Assembly (NCBI GenBank): GCA_019636375.1 | Contig: JAHBXS010000001.1 | Location: 1,364,001-1,428,000 of the forward strand | DNA: 64,000 nt | Source of the DNA: Pirellulaceae bacterium | GTDB lineage: Bacteria; Planctomycetota; Planctomycetia; Pirellulales; Pirellulaceae | Direction: 5' to 3' | Shown here: positions 24,144 to 33,058 of the stretch, piece by piece | Layout of the letters: the number at the start of each line of letters is the position of its first letter | Numbering within the stretch: the stretch's first letter is position 1 | Notes under the pieces: model-generated | Told to the model about the DNA's origin: nothing | The model's input: the letters and a program-made list of their open reading frames with translations, nothing else | Databases searched by the model: none | Position numbers and translations under genes: made by a program

Positions 24144-26935
24144 TCACCAACTTGAACTTTCAACGAAAACGACCAAGAGTCAACGCGATCCTTGCGATGA
24201 CTGTGTTGCTCGCGTCCCTTGGCGGGCCGTTTTCCCCGCTCGTCTCGGCCCAAGAGACCGACGCCTACTTCGCGCGGATCATGACCACTTTACCCGCCTC
24301 GCAATCGCAAGGCCTTCACAATGCGCCGCTGGTCTTTGAGAAGGGCGTGTTGGTGGTCACTGACGGCAAAGTCATTGCAGTAGGGAATGCCGACAGCGTC
24401 GAAGTCCCGGCACAAGCCCGCAAACATTACTTCCACAACGAAACCATCCAACCCGGGTTGGTCATCGCCCAAACCCGCTTGATCGATCAACGCGACCTCA
24501 ACGAAACTTTTTCCCCTCAAGTCCGTGCGATTGAGGGTTTCGATTTCGTTGCCGATCGCGGTGAACTCTTGGCGGCTGGAATCACGACCGTCCAAATTTC
24601 GCCAAGCGGCAATCGTCTCATGCCCGGCGTGGGTGCTATCGTCAAACTCGGCGACGGCAAGTCTGAGGCCAACGAATCCGTTGTCCTCAAAACTGACGAA
24701 AGTCTGCGAATCGTGCTTGATGCAAGCTCCAGAAATGCTCCGACGATTTTCGAACCCCCTGTCGGACCCGTGTCGGTCGAACGCCCCTTGGAGCCGACTC
24801 GCCCTCAAGTCTCCCAAACTCTGTCCGGCTCGTTGACCGCCCTTCGTGCAGTCTTCCGCGCGGCGACGGCTCAAGAGACTTTTGTCTCGGCGGAACCCGA
24901 TGACGTGGTTGATGCCGTCCGGAATTTCCTCGACCGCTCGAAGTCGGTACGCATGACGGCCAACACCGAGGCCGAGATTCGGGGAGCGTTAGAACTGGCT
25001 CGCGAGTTCGGATTGGAATTGACTCTCGTCGATTGCGCGAGCCCGCAGCTTGCAGAAATGCTGCGGGATGCCAAAGCCGCTGACACACTGCCCACGATTC
25101 GGGGATTCATCATCACGGCCCCGCGTCCCGGAACATTACCTTCCCTGACCGCAGAGTCTTTGCAACAACGCAGCGAAACACAAAAGATGTGGCGAGAACT
25201 GATTGCTGATGGTTGGCCCGTGGCCGTCGTTCCCAGCCAAGACCGCGACCTTCGCGACATCGAGTTTTCAACGCGTGAACTAATGGGCGCAACGGCCCCG
25301 AATGCTTTGACTCTCGCCGCCGCTCAGCTTCTCGGCATTGCAGATCGAGTCGGTTCGCTTGACGTTGGTCGTGACGCCGATTTTGTGGTGGTCAACTCGC
25401 GACCGGGTTTGGCTCATTCCTTGCCATTGATGACCTTCGTCAATGGCGTCAAACTTTACGACCGGACCCCCGAATCAAAAGCGACCATTGTCAGAGCCCG
25501 CCGAATTCTTTCGGGTGACGGTTCAGTGAACACCGATGCTGCGGTCGTTGTCAAAGGCCACACGATTCGCAGCCTGTCGAGCGACTTTTCAGCTCCTCTC
25601 GATGCACAAATCGTTGACTACGGCGACGCCGTGATTGTTCCCGGTTACGTCGACCTTAGCGCGACGTTTGGAACCGGTGGAGCGATCAGCGGCAATATCG
25701 GCCTTAACACAAAGCTCGGAGAGCAACTGTACCCCGACGATGCAGCTTTGAAACTTGCTCGCGAGCACGGGATCACGACCGCTCTGGTCGGCTCGATGAA
25801 CGCTGCCCAACCAACTCCGCTAACGCTGATCAAACTGGGTGCCGAACCCCGCGTCCTCAAAGACCCTGCGGCAATTCGCTTCAGCATGGGAAACAACCCC
25901 AGCGTCTCCGCTTCGACCCTGCGAGGATTATTGACTCGCGGCAAACAATACGCGGATTCGTGGACCAAGTACGAACAAGACCTAAAAGAATACGAGCAAA
26001 AAAAAGCTGAACTTGAGAAAAAAGCCGCCGAGCAAAAAGCGAAAGAGGCTCAAGAGGCCCAGGGCTCAACGAATGAAACTCCGAAAGCCGAAGCCGGTGA
26101 GCAAAAGCCCGAATCGCCCGCAGAACGCCCCGCCACGGGTGATCCATCCGGTCGCCGGGGCCTAGGGGGACGCCCACCCATCGGCGGCCGACCACCCGAC
26201 CGCAGCGAACCACCAGCCGATGGCGAAAAGCCAGCGGACCAGAAACCAGAATCCAAGCCAACCGAGCAAGACCCGAAACCAACGGACGAGGCTAAACCAG
26301 ACGACGCGAAATCTGAAGAAACGAAACCAGAGGAACCGAAACTTGAGGCTCCCAAACCTCCTGCATCTCGACCCGAACTCGAACCCTACCGCGACCTGTT
26401 CGCCGGGAAGATCCCCGCAATCGTTGACGCACGAGATCCCGAGGCGATCGAAGCGGCGTTGAAATTATTCCGCAGTGACTTTCAAATTTCGACGCTGCTC
26501 AGCGGAGGCGATGGACTGGCCCAGTTTCCGAACTTGCTGGAGGGACACCCTGACGTTGGCCTGATCGCCGGACCAAACTTGGTGATCGATGTCAGTCGGC
26601 CTCAACGCCTTTCGCAACGAATCAATCTCGCCGAGGTATTCGCAAACGCTCAAATCCCGTTCGCTTTTCAATCACAATCCGCTTCGGGATCGGCGATGCT
26701 CCCTGCTGCCGTTGGTTTTGCCGTCAATCAAGGACTGGGCAGCGGAGACGGCTTGCAAGCCCTTACGAAATCGGCTGCCGATTTGGTTATCAAAGACCCA
26801 TCGTTCGGAGTTTTGACACCGGGACGTGACGCCGACTTGGTGATCTTGTCCGGTCTCCCCTTCGAAGCGGGGACGGAAGTTCTCGCCGTCATGATCGACG
26901 GCCAATGGGTCTTCATGCGAGAGGGACACGAATGA
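24140..26935 (+). CDS. Exported amidohydrolase-fold protein 4, two domains, metal sites degenerate
   Basis: 931 residues from GTG 24140, preceded by AAGGGG and overlapping the previous stop (GTGA). The signal peptide ends near SPLVSAQET. Domain 1 (about 35-470): VLVVTDGKVIAVGN, PGLVIAQTR in place of DxHxH, AAGITTVQISPSG, closing GSLDVGRDADFVVV. Domain 2 (about 475-931): AVVVKGHTIRSL, PGYVDLSATFG, REHGITTALVG, closing GVLTPGRDADLVILSGLPF. A roughly 145-residue Pro/Glu/Lys/Ala-rich linker with a Gly/Arg/Pro patch (RRGLGGRPPIGGRPPDR) is inserted in domain 2. Neither module has HxH. Largest gene of the cluster. Confidence 0.87.
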   Translation: MITNLNFQRKRPRVNAILAMTVLLASLGGPFSPLVSAQETDAYFARIMTTLPASQSQGLHNAPLVFEKGVLVVTDGKVIAVGNADSVEVPAQARKHYFHNETIQPGLVIAQTRLIDQRDLNETFSPQVRAIEGFDFVADRGELLAAGITTVQISPSGNRLMPGVGAIVKLGDGKSEANESVVLKTDESLRIVLDASSRNAPTIFEPPVGPVSVERPLEPTRPQVSQTLSGSLTALRAVFRAATAQETFVSAEPDDVVDAVRNFLDRSKSVRMTANTEAEIRGALELAREFGLELTLVDCASPQLAEMLRDAKAADTLPTIRGFIITAPRPGTLPSLTAESLQQRSETQKMWRELIADGWPVAVVPSQDRDLRDIEFSTRELMGATAPNALTLAAAQLLGIADRVGSLDVGRDADFVVVNSRPGLAHSLPLMTFVNGVKLYDRTPESKATIVRARRILSGDGSVNTDAAVVVKGHTIRSLSSDFSAPLDAQIVDYGDAVIVPGYVDLSATFGTGGAISGNIGLNTKLGEQLYPDDAALKLAREHGITTALVGSMNAAQPTPLTLIKLGAEPRVLKDPAAIRFSMGNNPSVSASTLRGLLTRGKQYADSWTKYEQDLKEYEQKKAELEKKAAEQKAKEAQEAQGSTNETPKAEAGEQKPESPAERPATGDPSGRRGLGGRPPIGGRPPDRSEPPADGEKPADQKPESKPTEQDPKPTDEAKPDDAKSEETKPEEPKLEAPKPPASRPELEPYRDLFAGKIPAIVDARDPEAIEAALKLFRSDFQISTLLSGGDGLAQFPNLLEGHPDVGLIAGPNLVIDVSRPQRLSQRINLAEVFANAQIPFAFQSQSASGSAMLPAAVGFAVNQGLGSGDGLQALTKSAADLVIKDPSFGVLTPGRDADLVILSGLPFEAGTEVLAVMIDGQWVFMREGHE

Positions 26936-27036
26936 ATCACTCTTTCAAATGTCGGACTTCATTTTTGTGCGTTACAGGCAAAAATATTTTGTCCAGGGCA
27001 CAAATGAATCACTCATTATTAAATGTCGGACTTCAT
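26932..27036. repeat. Duplicated translation-start region
   Basis: ATGAATCACTC...AAATGTCGGACTTCAT occurs at 26932-26962 and again at 27004-27036. Each begins with an ATG that has its own purine-rich site (AGAGGG and AGGG). The two are in frame with each other and separated by 41 nt that look like noise. It appears to be a scar of a duplicated gene start. Confidence 0.8.
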
Positions 27037-28290
27037 CCTATGCAACGTTGCTTACTGATTTTTCTGGCGGTGACTGGAGTCAGTTTTCTTTCCGGTCTGT
27101 CGCTAACCAGTGCCTCAGAACCGATTGCAATCAAGGTCGGAAAAATTTTGACTTGCTCCGACAATCCCGAGATGCCAGAATTTATTGCCGATGGAGTTAT
27201 CCTGATCCGCGATGGCAAAATCGAAGCGATCGGTGCTCAATCAGACATCGCCATCCCTGAAGGCTACCAAGTCGTCGAACACCCCGAAGGCTTTGCCATG
27301 CCGGGACTTGTCGACTGCCACAGCCACGTTGGCGGCACGAGCGACTTGAACGAAATGGTTTATCCCACCAACCCGGAACTTCGCAACTGGGATCAGATCG
27401 TCCCCCACAATCAACGTCTCAAATTCGCGATAGCCGGTGGCATCACGACGGTCTGCTTCATCCCCGGTAGCGGTACGAACATGGGGGGTTTCGGGACTCT
27501 CATGAAAACCGGGCCAGGGACTTTAAACGAAGTTATCATCCGCGCTCCAGGGGTTCTCAAAATCGCCCAAGCCGGAAATCCCGAACGCCAAACCGGCGAA
27601 ATCGGCTCGGGCCGCATGGGGATGAACTACGTTCTGCGACAACAACTTCTGGAAGGCCAAATGTACGTCCGCCAATGGGACGATTTCGAAAACGGACTCG
27701 CCCCAAAACCAGAAGTCAACCTGCGACTCGAGTACTTCAAGCCCCTCTTCCGCCGCGAAATCCCCGTCGCCGTTCACACGCAGCAATACCAAGTCGTAAT
27801 GGCAACGATCCGTATGTTACACGATGAATTTAATCTAAAAATTCTGATCGACCACGGCACCTTCGACGCTTACCATCTCGGCGAAGAACTCGCCAAGCGG
27901 GATATTCCCGTCATCGTCGGCCCCCGTGGATTTTGGCTCGATCGCGAGGTCGGTCAGATGACGGGAATCGTGGCCGAATACGAAAAACGTGGCGTAAAAA
28001 TTCTAGGCGTCAACACCGACGCACCGGTGATCCCCCAAGAGGACTTGTCCTTCCAGGCAACCATGGCCGTCCGCCTCGGCTGGAGCGACGAACGCGCGAT
28101 TCGGGGTCTGACCATCGAGCCCGCCAAGGCCCTGATGATCGAAGACCGCGTCGGTTCTTTGGACCCCGGAAAAGATGCCGACATTGTCATCTCCACCGGA
28201 TCAATCATCGACCCGCGAAACTACGTGACCCAAGTCTTTATCAACGGCAAAAGTGTCTATGACATCAAAGTCGACAAACGCCTCTTTTAA
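27004..28290 (+). CDS. Exported amidohydrolase 5, the only member with a complete metal site
   Basis: 428 residues counted from ATG 27004 (alternatives 26932 and 27040), with a signal peptide to about LTSASEP. All binuclear amidohydrolase ligands can be assigned: H106 and H108 in DCHSH, H258 in VAVHTQQ, H284 in IDHGTF and D339 in VNTDAP. Other landmarks are VILIRDGKIEAIGA, AGGITTVCFIPG and GSLDPGKDADIVI. The length suits imidazolonepropionase-like or peptidase-type amidohydrolases that hydrolyse cyclic amides or dipeptides. The substrate is unknown. It has no low-complexity linker. Its stop TAA overlaps an ATG (TAATG) of the next reading frame. It is probably the catalytic partner of its degenerate neighbours. 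Confidence 0.9.
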   Translation: MNHSLLNVGLHPMQRCLLIFLAVTGVSFLSGLSLTSASEPIAIKVGKILTCSDNPEMPEFIADGVILIRDGKIEAIGAQSDIAIPEGYQVVEHPEGFAMPGLVDCHSHVGGTSDLNEMVYPTNPELRNWDQIVPHNQRLKFAIAGGITTVCFIPGSGTNMGGFGTLMKTGPGTLNEVIIRAPGVLKIAQAGNPERQTGEIGSGRMGMNYVLRQQLLEGQMYVRQWDDFENGLAPKPEVNLRLEYFKPLFRREIPVAVHTQQYQVVMATIRMLHDEFNLKILIDHGTFDAYHLGEELAKRDIPVIVGPRGFWLDREVGQMTGIVAEYEKRGVKILGVNTDAPVIPQEDLSFQATMAVRLGWSDERAIRGLTIEPAKALMIEDRVGSLDPGKDADIVISTGSIIDPRNYVTQVFINGKSVYDIKVDKRLF

Positions 28291-28316
28291 TGCAGCCGAT
28301 TGACCCAGGAATCATC

Positions 28317-29693
28317 ATGAGCCAAACAGCACTAAATTTTGTTTTTGACAAGCAACCGGGGCCAAGTGACCCTGCGGATCAAAAACTGGTTTTAAAACGG
28401 ATGAACGTCCGGCGGGCCTTGTACCGTTTGTCAGTTGGCATCCTGCTGATTGGCTTAGTCACACCGCTGCCAGCGCAAACGATCGCCTACACCAACGCCA
28501 CCATCGAAACACTAGGTGAGGCGGGGCGCATTGAAAACGGAACAATCATCGTTCGCGCCGGCAAGATCGTCGCCGTCGGTGCCAATGTCGAAATCCCCGG
28601 CGAGGCGCGGGTGGTTTCACTCCAAGGCAAAACCGTTGTCCCTGGATTTGTCGACCCCTATTTAATCTACAAGCGAACACCGCAGACTTCTGAAGAATCG
28701 GAAACCGTCTCCTTCGGCGGGCGGACTTTTCAAATTCCCCGCGCCGCGAGTTTTAATCCAGGCTCTTTCGATAACATTCGCCAATCGTTTTATCCGCAAT
28801 CATTTGACTTTTCGCGCCATATTCGCGTCGGCGTCACCACGGCTAACCTAGTTTCCGACAGTCGCGGCTTATCGGCTTTGGCCGGGATGCAAACCGACCC
28901 ACAGCCCAACATGTTGATCGACGATCACGGGTGGTTGTTCCTCCGCCTGACCAACGAGACGACGGCTCTAGATCAACTTCGCAATGCCCTCACACCGCCA
29001 CGCGCGCCAGGTCCGCCAGCGAGTGCTGGAACGACAGCGAGTGCTGGAACGCCAACCGGCGGACCGCCACGTGGTGCACCCGGCCAAACAACGGGCCAAG
29101 CGGCAGCAGGAACTCCACCCCAAGCCGCTCCTGCAGACCCCAATGCCGCTCGTTGGGCCGACGTTCGCGAAGGCAAGCAGCCGATCATCGTCAACGCCAA
29201 TAACGCCGCCACCGTGGCTCACCTATTACGACTCTTGGCGAAACACTCCAAAGTCCGCGTATTACTCGTCAGCACCGGCCCGAATGTTTACGAATCCCTC
29301 GATCAAATCAAGGGCACGAACGTCAGCCTGATTCTCAAACCTGAAATTGCGACCCAACCCTACAGCGAGCGACGAATCAACGTCCCCCAAATGGCCGCCG
29401 AAAGGAAAATCCCCTTCGCGTTTTCATTGACCGTGGGAAGCTCACAACTTGACGCGACCCAAGACGACCCGCTGTTTCCCCTCGCCGCATTGGTAAAAAC
29501 GGGACTCGACCGCCAACAAGCTCTCGCCGCCCTCGCCGCTACCCCGGCGAAAATGTTGGGCATCGAAGAAAAATTTGGTACGATTGAAGCTGGAAAAGCT
29601 GCAAACTTCGTCGTCTTTTCCGGCGACCCGCTGGCCTCCGGCAACCGCCTCGAACATGTCATTGTCAAAGGAGTATCGATTCATGGCAACTAG
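28317..29693 (+). CDS. Exported amidohydrolase-fold protein 6, metal site degenerate
   Basis: 458 residues from ATG 28317 (AGGA 7 nt upstream). The frame also allows 28290, which abuts the previous stop, and 28401, just before the hydrophobic segment LSVGILLIGLVTPLPAQT. Landmarks: IIVRAGKIVAVGAN, PGFVDPYLIY with no HxH, RVGVTTANLVSD and GTIEAGKAANFVVFSGDPL. A Pro/Ala/Gly/Thr-rich linker of about 50 residues lies before strand 5, as in members 1, 3, 4 and 7. Strand 5 reads PIIVNANNAATVAHL with Asn where a His should be. The stop lies 11 nt inside the next gene. Confidence 0.87.
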   Translation: MSQTALNFVFDKQPGPSDPADQKLVLKRMNVRRALYRLSVGILLIGLVTPLPAQTIAYTNATIETLGEAGRIENGTIIVRAGKIVAVGANVEIPGEARVVSLQGKTVVPGFVDPYLIYKRTPQTSEESETVSFGGRTFQIPRAASFNPGSFDNIRQSFYPQSFDFSRHIRVGVTTANLVSDSRGLSALAGMQTDPQPNMLIDDHGWLFLRLTNETTALDQLRNALTPPRAPGPPASAGTTASAGTPTGGPPRGAPGQTTGQAAAGTPPQAAPADPNAARWADVREGKQPIIVNANNAATVAHLLRLLAKHSKVRVLLVSTGPNVYESLDQIKGTNVSLILKPEIATQPYSERRINVPQMAAERKIPFAFSLTVGSSQLDATQDDPLFPLAALVKTGLDRQQALAALAATPAKMLGIEEKFGTIEAGKAANFVVFSGDPLASGNRLEHVIVKGVSIHGN

Positions 29694-31461
29694 AATTTTT
29701 TCCCATATCGGTTTGGCATTTCTTGTTTTGGCTTTGAATGCGACTGCGGCGATGGCTCAAGAACGTGAGCGAGGTCGCGGGCGTCCCCAGCCTCCCGCAA
29801 GCGAAGAGAAAGCCGAGGCCCAAACGCCTGAAGCCAAAGCCGCCCCCGAAACACCACCGAAAAAACTCCTCGCCATCACCGGCGGAGAAATTCACACCGT
29901 AACGGGCGAAGTCATCCGCCGCGGCACCGTTTTAGTCGAAGACGGCAAAATCAAAGCGGTCGGACGGGATATTTCAATCCCAGAGGGTGCTGAAGTGATC
30001 GACGCCTCAGGCAAGGTCATCACGCCTGGCTTCGTCGCGATCAACATGTCCAACCTCGGCCTTCGAGGTTCGCCATTTGGAAACAATAAAATCGAAGACG
30101 CCCTCGATCCCTTCGACCGCAATATGAAATTCGCTCTGGGTGTCGGCATCACTTCCGGTTGCGTCGAAATTCAAACCCAACAAGGTGGCCGAGGCCGTCG
30201 CCGCGATTCAGATTCGGACCCGATCAATGGCAACCTCTTGGCATCGAACTCCCAAAACACAACGACCTCCAATAGCACGTCCACCGATGCAACGATTGAC
30301 GAAGATGCTGACTCCGCCAATGACGAAGTTCGCGAGGTCACCATCACCGAACTGTTAGGATACGACCGCCGCGAAGGGGAACCGGAACATCGCTTCCTAG
30401 GAATCGACCCGGAGTTTGGCGATTACGTCACCGAAAGCCAACTCGACTACGGCATCGAAAATACGCAACTTTGCCCTTGTTGCGGTTTGCCGATTCTTCC
30501 TACCGAACCGATCACCGAAACGCCTCCTTCGCAAGAACAACCCCGCCGCCACGCGGCCATTAAATTGGCTTACGGCAACCTTGACGACATGTTCCTCAAG
30601 GACAATGTTTTCTACAGCCCCGCACCGGGAGGACTTTCGGGAGCCCTCAATCGCCACAACTGGCGGCGCGATATTCGCAAGGCCCGCGAAGAGTTGGAAA
30701 AGGCCGCAAGTGCCGCGAATCGACCTGCCGAGGCTCCCTCCGCCACACCTCCATCCGGCGCAACCGGTGACCCGCGCGGCGGAACACGCGGAACACGTCC
30801 AACTGCCGGAGCAGGGGGTGCTGCTGCGGCATCTGCTCGCCCTTCGGCAACAACCACGCAGTTGATGCCGCTTCTTAAAAAAGAAGTCTCCTTGCGAGTT
30901 ACCGCCAACACCGTTACGGAAATCCGTGACATGGTCACCTTGGCTGAAGAACTTGACTACGACCTCGTTGTGGAAGGTGGAATCGAAGCCTGGGTCGCCG
31001 CACAGGAACTCAGCCGCTCCGGGGCCACTGTGATTTTCACTCCTCGTCAAAAACGCGATCCTCGTTTAGGCGAAGAAGACACGTCGGGGAGTTCCATTGA
31101 ATCGACCGGAATGTTCGAAGCCCAGGGCGTCCCATTTGCCACGGCAGCCCTTAGCAATTCGGTCAGCATGGGTGGGATCGCCGGTCGCGATTTAACCAGC
31201 CTTCCGCTTGAGGCCGCCATGGCCGTTCGCGGCGGAGCCAGCAATCGCAAGGCCCTCGAGTCGATCACGATCATCCCCGCCCGCATGATGGGTCTGGACG
31301 ACCGGATCGGCAGCATCGAAGTCGGCAAAGACGCGGACCTGTTGATCCTCAACGGCGACCCACTCGACTACCGCACCTACGTCGAACAAGCCATCGTCGC
31401 CGGCAAAATCTGCTACGACCGCGCCGCCGACCAAGTCTATCCCTTGTACGACCGAAAATAA
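29683..31461 (+). CDS. Exported amidohydrolase-fold protein 7, metal site degenerate, with Cys-rich insertion
   Basis: 592 residues from ATG 29683 with AAAGGAG upstream; the signal peptide ends near ATAAMAQE. Mature residues begin with an Arg/Gly/Pro/Glu-rich tail. Landmarks: VLVEDGKIKAVGRD, PGFVAINMSNLG with no HxH, GVGITSGCVE and GSIEVGKDADLLILNGDPL. An insertion of about 250 residues in the barrel contains CPCCGLPILP, a possible metal knuckle, and an Ala/Pro/Gly-rich stretch. It is the last gene of the operon; no clear terminator follows. Confidence 0.87.
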   Translation: MATRIFSHIGLAFLVLALNATAAMAQERERGRGRPQPPASEEKAEAQTPEAKAAPETPPKKLLAITGGEIHTVTGEVIRRGTVLVEDGKIKAVGRDISIPEGAEVIDASGKVITPGFVAINMSNLGLRGSPFGNNKIEDALDPFDRNMKFALGVGITSGCVEIQTQQGGRGRRRDSDSDPINGNLLASNSQNTTTSNSTSTDATIDEDADSANDEVREVTITELLGYDRREGEPEHRFLGIDPEFGDYVTESQLDYGIENTQLCPCCGLPILPTEPITETPPSQEQPRRHAAIKLAYGNLDDMFLKDNVFYSPAPGGLSGALNRHNWRRDIRKAREELEKAASAANRPAEAPSATPPSGATGDPRGGTRGTRPTAGAGGAAAASARPSATTTQLMPLLKKEVSLRVTANTVTEIRDMVTLAEELDYDLVVEGGIEAWVAAQELSRSGATVIFTPRQKRDPRLGEEDTSGSSIESTGMFEAQGVPFATAALSNSVSMGGIAGRDLTSLPLEAAMAVRGGASNRKALESITIIPARMMGLDDRIGSIEVGKDADLLILNGDPLDYRTYVEQAIVAGKICYDRAADQVYPLYDRK

Positions 31462-31673
31462 GCATGGTCGTTGGCGAAATGAATTAGCGGGCGCATGAAA
31501 TTGGCAAAGTAATCAAGTAGCGCCGGGAATTAGCGGTAGGCCAAAGCAAGGCAGTCGTTTAACCGTGAGCTAGTACGAATCCTCCTGAGGAAATGGTTTT
31601 TATTTCAAACCTCCCCAGGAAAATTCGCGGCGGCGAGCGACCGATTTTTCGTGCCCCAAAATCCGTTCACTTC

Positions 31674-32306
31674 TTATTGTCCTTGCCGTTTGTAAACCAA
31701 AAGTCCGCCGTCGGATTTCTTTCGAGTCTTTTCAAGGTCACGATCTTTTTTTTCCATAAACGACTCAACCTTTTTCCCGAGTTCCGTTTCTTGATCCATT
31801 TGTTTTATCATTTGCGCTCCGACCGAGAGAATCCTACGAATTTGATGTGGAATGTGATTTCTCCTGGTCCAATTGCACAATTTGCATCCAGGAAGGAGGT
31901 TATCAAGCTCGTCGCTTCCTCCCGCAGAAAAAGGCGTGATATGCTCAATCCACATCTTGTTCCCTCTCGATAATTTTTCGCCGCAACTGTAACAGAATCC
32001 ACCGGTTTTTGCCCAAACCTTCTTTTTCATTGCCGGTGTGATTTTTTTTCGGCTCCGTTTCAAACCCGGAATCAAATTCTTTCCATCCAAGGTGTGCCAA
32101 GTTCGAGGATTAAAAGGTGACTTGCCCCAGCCTTTGCCCGTTGGCTTAAAAACCGCAACTTCACCTGAATAAGGCTCCAACAACTTTACTAAACGGGCCT
32201 TATCAAAAGCGTCTTTTACTTCGCCAGCATCTAAACGTTGGTTCAACGTCGAAATCACTTCCGACACTTTGTATTCCTTGCCTGCTTTGAAAGAACTCCT
32301 AGCCAT
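31674..32306 (-). CDS. HNH endonuclease
   Basis: A 210-residue nuclease. The HNH core lies at about residues 95-150. A zinc-binding CYSCGEKLS pair is followed by MWIEHITPFSAGGSDELDNLLPGCKLCNW, giving the catalytic His of IEHI, the Asn of DNLL and a second CxxC. The N-terminal 90 residues are a basic, perhaps DNA-binding region (STLNQRLDAGEVKDAFDKARL), and the C-terminus is helical and Lys-rich. It is divergent, across 113 nt, from a glycosylase-like gene, and the pair sits between the amidohydrolase operon and a decayed gene. A role in defence or DNA processing is inferred from this context and family habits. Confidence 0.88.
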   Translation of the reverse strand: MARSSFKAGKEYKVSEVISTLNQRLDAGEVKDAFDKARLVKLLEPYSGEVAVFKPTGKGWGKSPFNPRTWHTLDGKNLIPGLKRSRKKITPAMKKKVWAKTGGFCYSCGEKLSRGNKMWIEHITPFSAGGSDELDNLLPGCKLCNWTRRNHIPHQIRRILSVGAQMIKQMDQETELGKKVESFMEKKDRDLEKTRKKSDGGLLVYKRQGQ

Positions 32307-32419
32307 GATTGTTTCCCCAAGTTATAAAACACAGATATTACTGAAGACGATATTGTACTGGATTGAAATCGTCCACGCTCTTCAGTCGATCGTCCTGTTT
32401 CTAAACGTAAAATGATCCT

Positions 32420-33058
32420 ATGTCACTGGTGATGATTACTGCCAAAGAATACTCCAAGATTCGAAAGGCGTGCGAAAAGTTACCCCCAGCCAAGGGAAAT
32501 TACCATCGCTCCGACTATGTGAAAAACTTGTTGCTAACGGTTCTCGATTATCAGAATCGACGGAAGACGATTGAAAAAGCAATGGAGTATTTCCGCAACC
32601 ATCATGCGTCGAAAATCAAGTCTCACAAGACACTCCAAGCCGCCTTAAGGGCTCATCCCGATAATCGTAAAGCGGCACAATTTCTTTGGAACAACAATCA
32701 TTGGGTGCGCGTTCAACAGCTTCGAAACCTTATCGAATTTTTCGAACAACAAGGCATCCGGGGTCACGCCTCGCTGAAAAACTGGATTGAGAAAAGTAAT
32801 TTTGAAACGGATTTTAAAGGACAAGTCCGAGGTCTGGGCTGTGCCATCTACCATTGGCTGGCCATTCGAGTCGGAGCGAACACGATCAAACCCGACTTGC
32901 ATGTTCACGCCTTTATCAAAGACGCAATCGGTCGAAAACTGAATAACAATGCCGTCATTGAGGTTTTGGAACGTGTCGCGCAAGACCTCAACCGAAAAGC
33001 CTACGAACTCGATTGGGCCATTTTCGAAAATCGCACGGGAGTTGTCGAACGCATCTAA
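32420..33058 (+). CDS. Unknown protein, possibly HhH-GPD DNA glycosylase-like
   Basis: A 212-residue soluble helical protein. The C-terminal half has the order seen in helix-hairpin-helix glycosylases: a Gly-rich turn GQVRGLGCAIYHWLA at about residues 136-150, then NTIKPDLHVHAFIKDAIG at about 155-172. In this, PDLHV aligns with the catalytic Asp motif (PVDTHV-type) of the endonuclease III superfamily. A helix ending LDWAIFENRTG closes it. No Fe-S cysteines are present. I give this as a fold suggestion, not an identification. The ATG at 32420 or one at 32432 could be the start. It is divergent from the HNH nuclease and may share a promoter region with it. Confidence 0.65.
   Translation: MSLVMITAKEYSKIRKACEKLPPAKGNYHRSDYVKNLLLTVLDYQNRRKTIEKAMEYFRNHHASKIKSHKTLQAALRAHPDNRKAAQFLWNNNHWVRVQQLRNLIEFFEQQGIRGHASLKNWIEKSNFETDFKGQVRGLGCAIYHWLAIRVGANTIKPDLHVHAFIKDAIGRKLNNNAVIEVLERVAQDLNRKAYELDWAIFENRTGVVERI

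Noticed and set aside
31462..31673. Possible repeat (TAGCGGTAGGCCAAAGC) after the amidohydrolase operon
   Set aside because: Only one copy is seen in this window, so I cannot call it a repeat without the rest of the genome.
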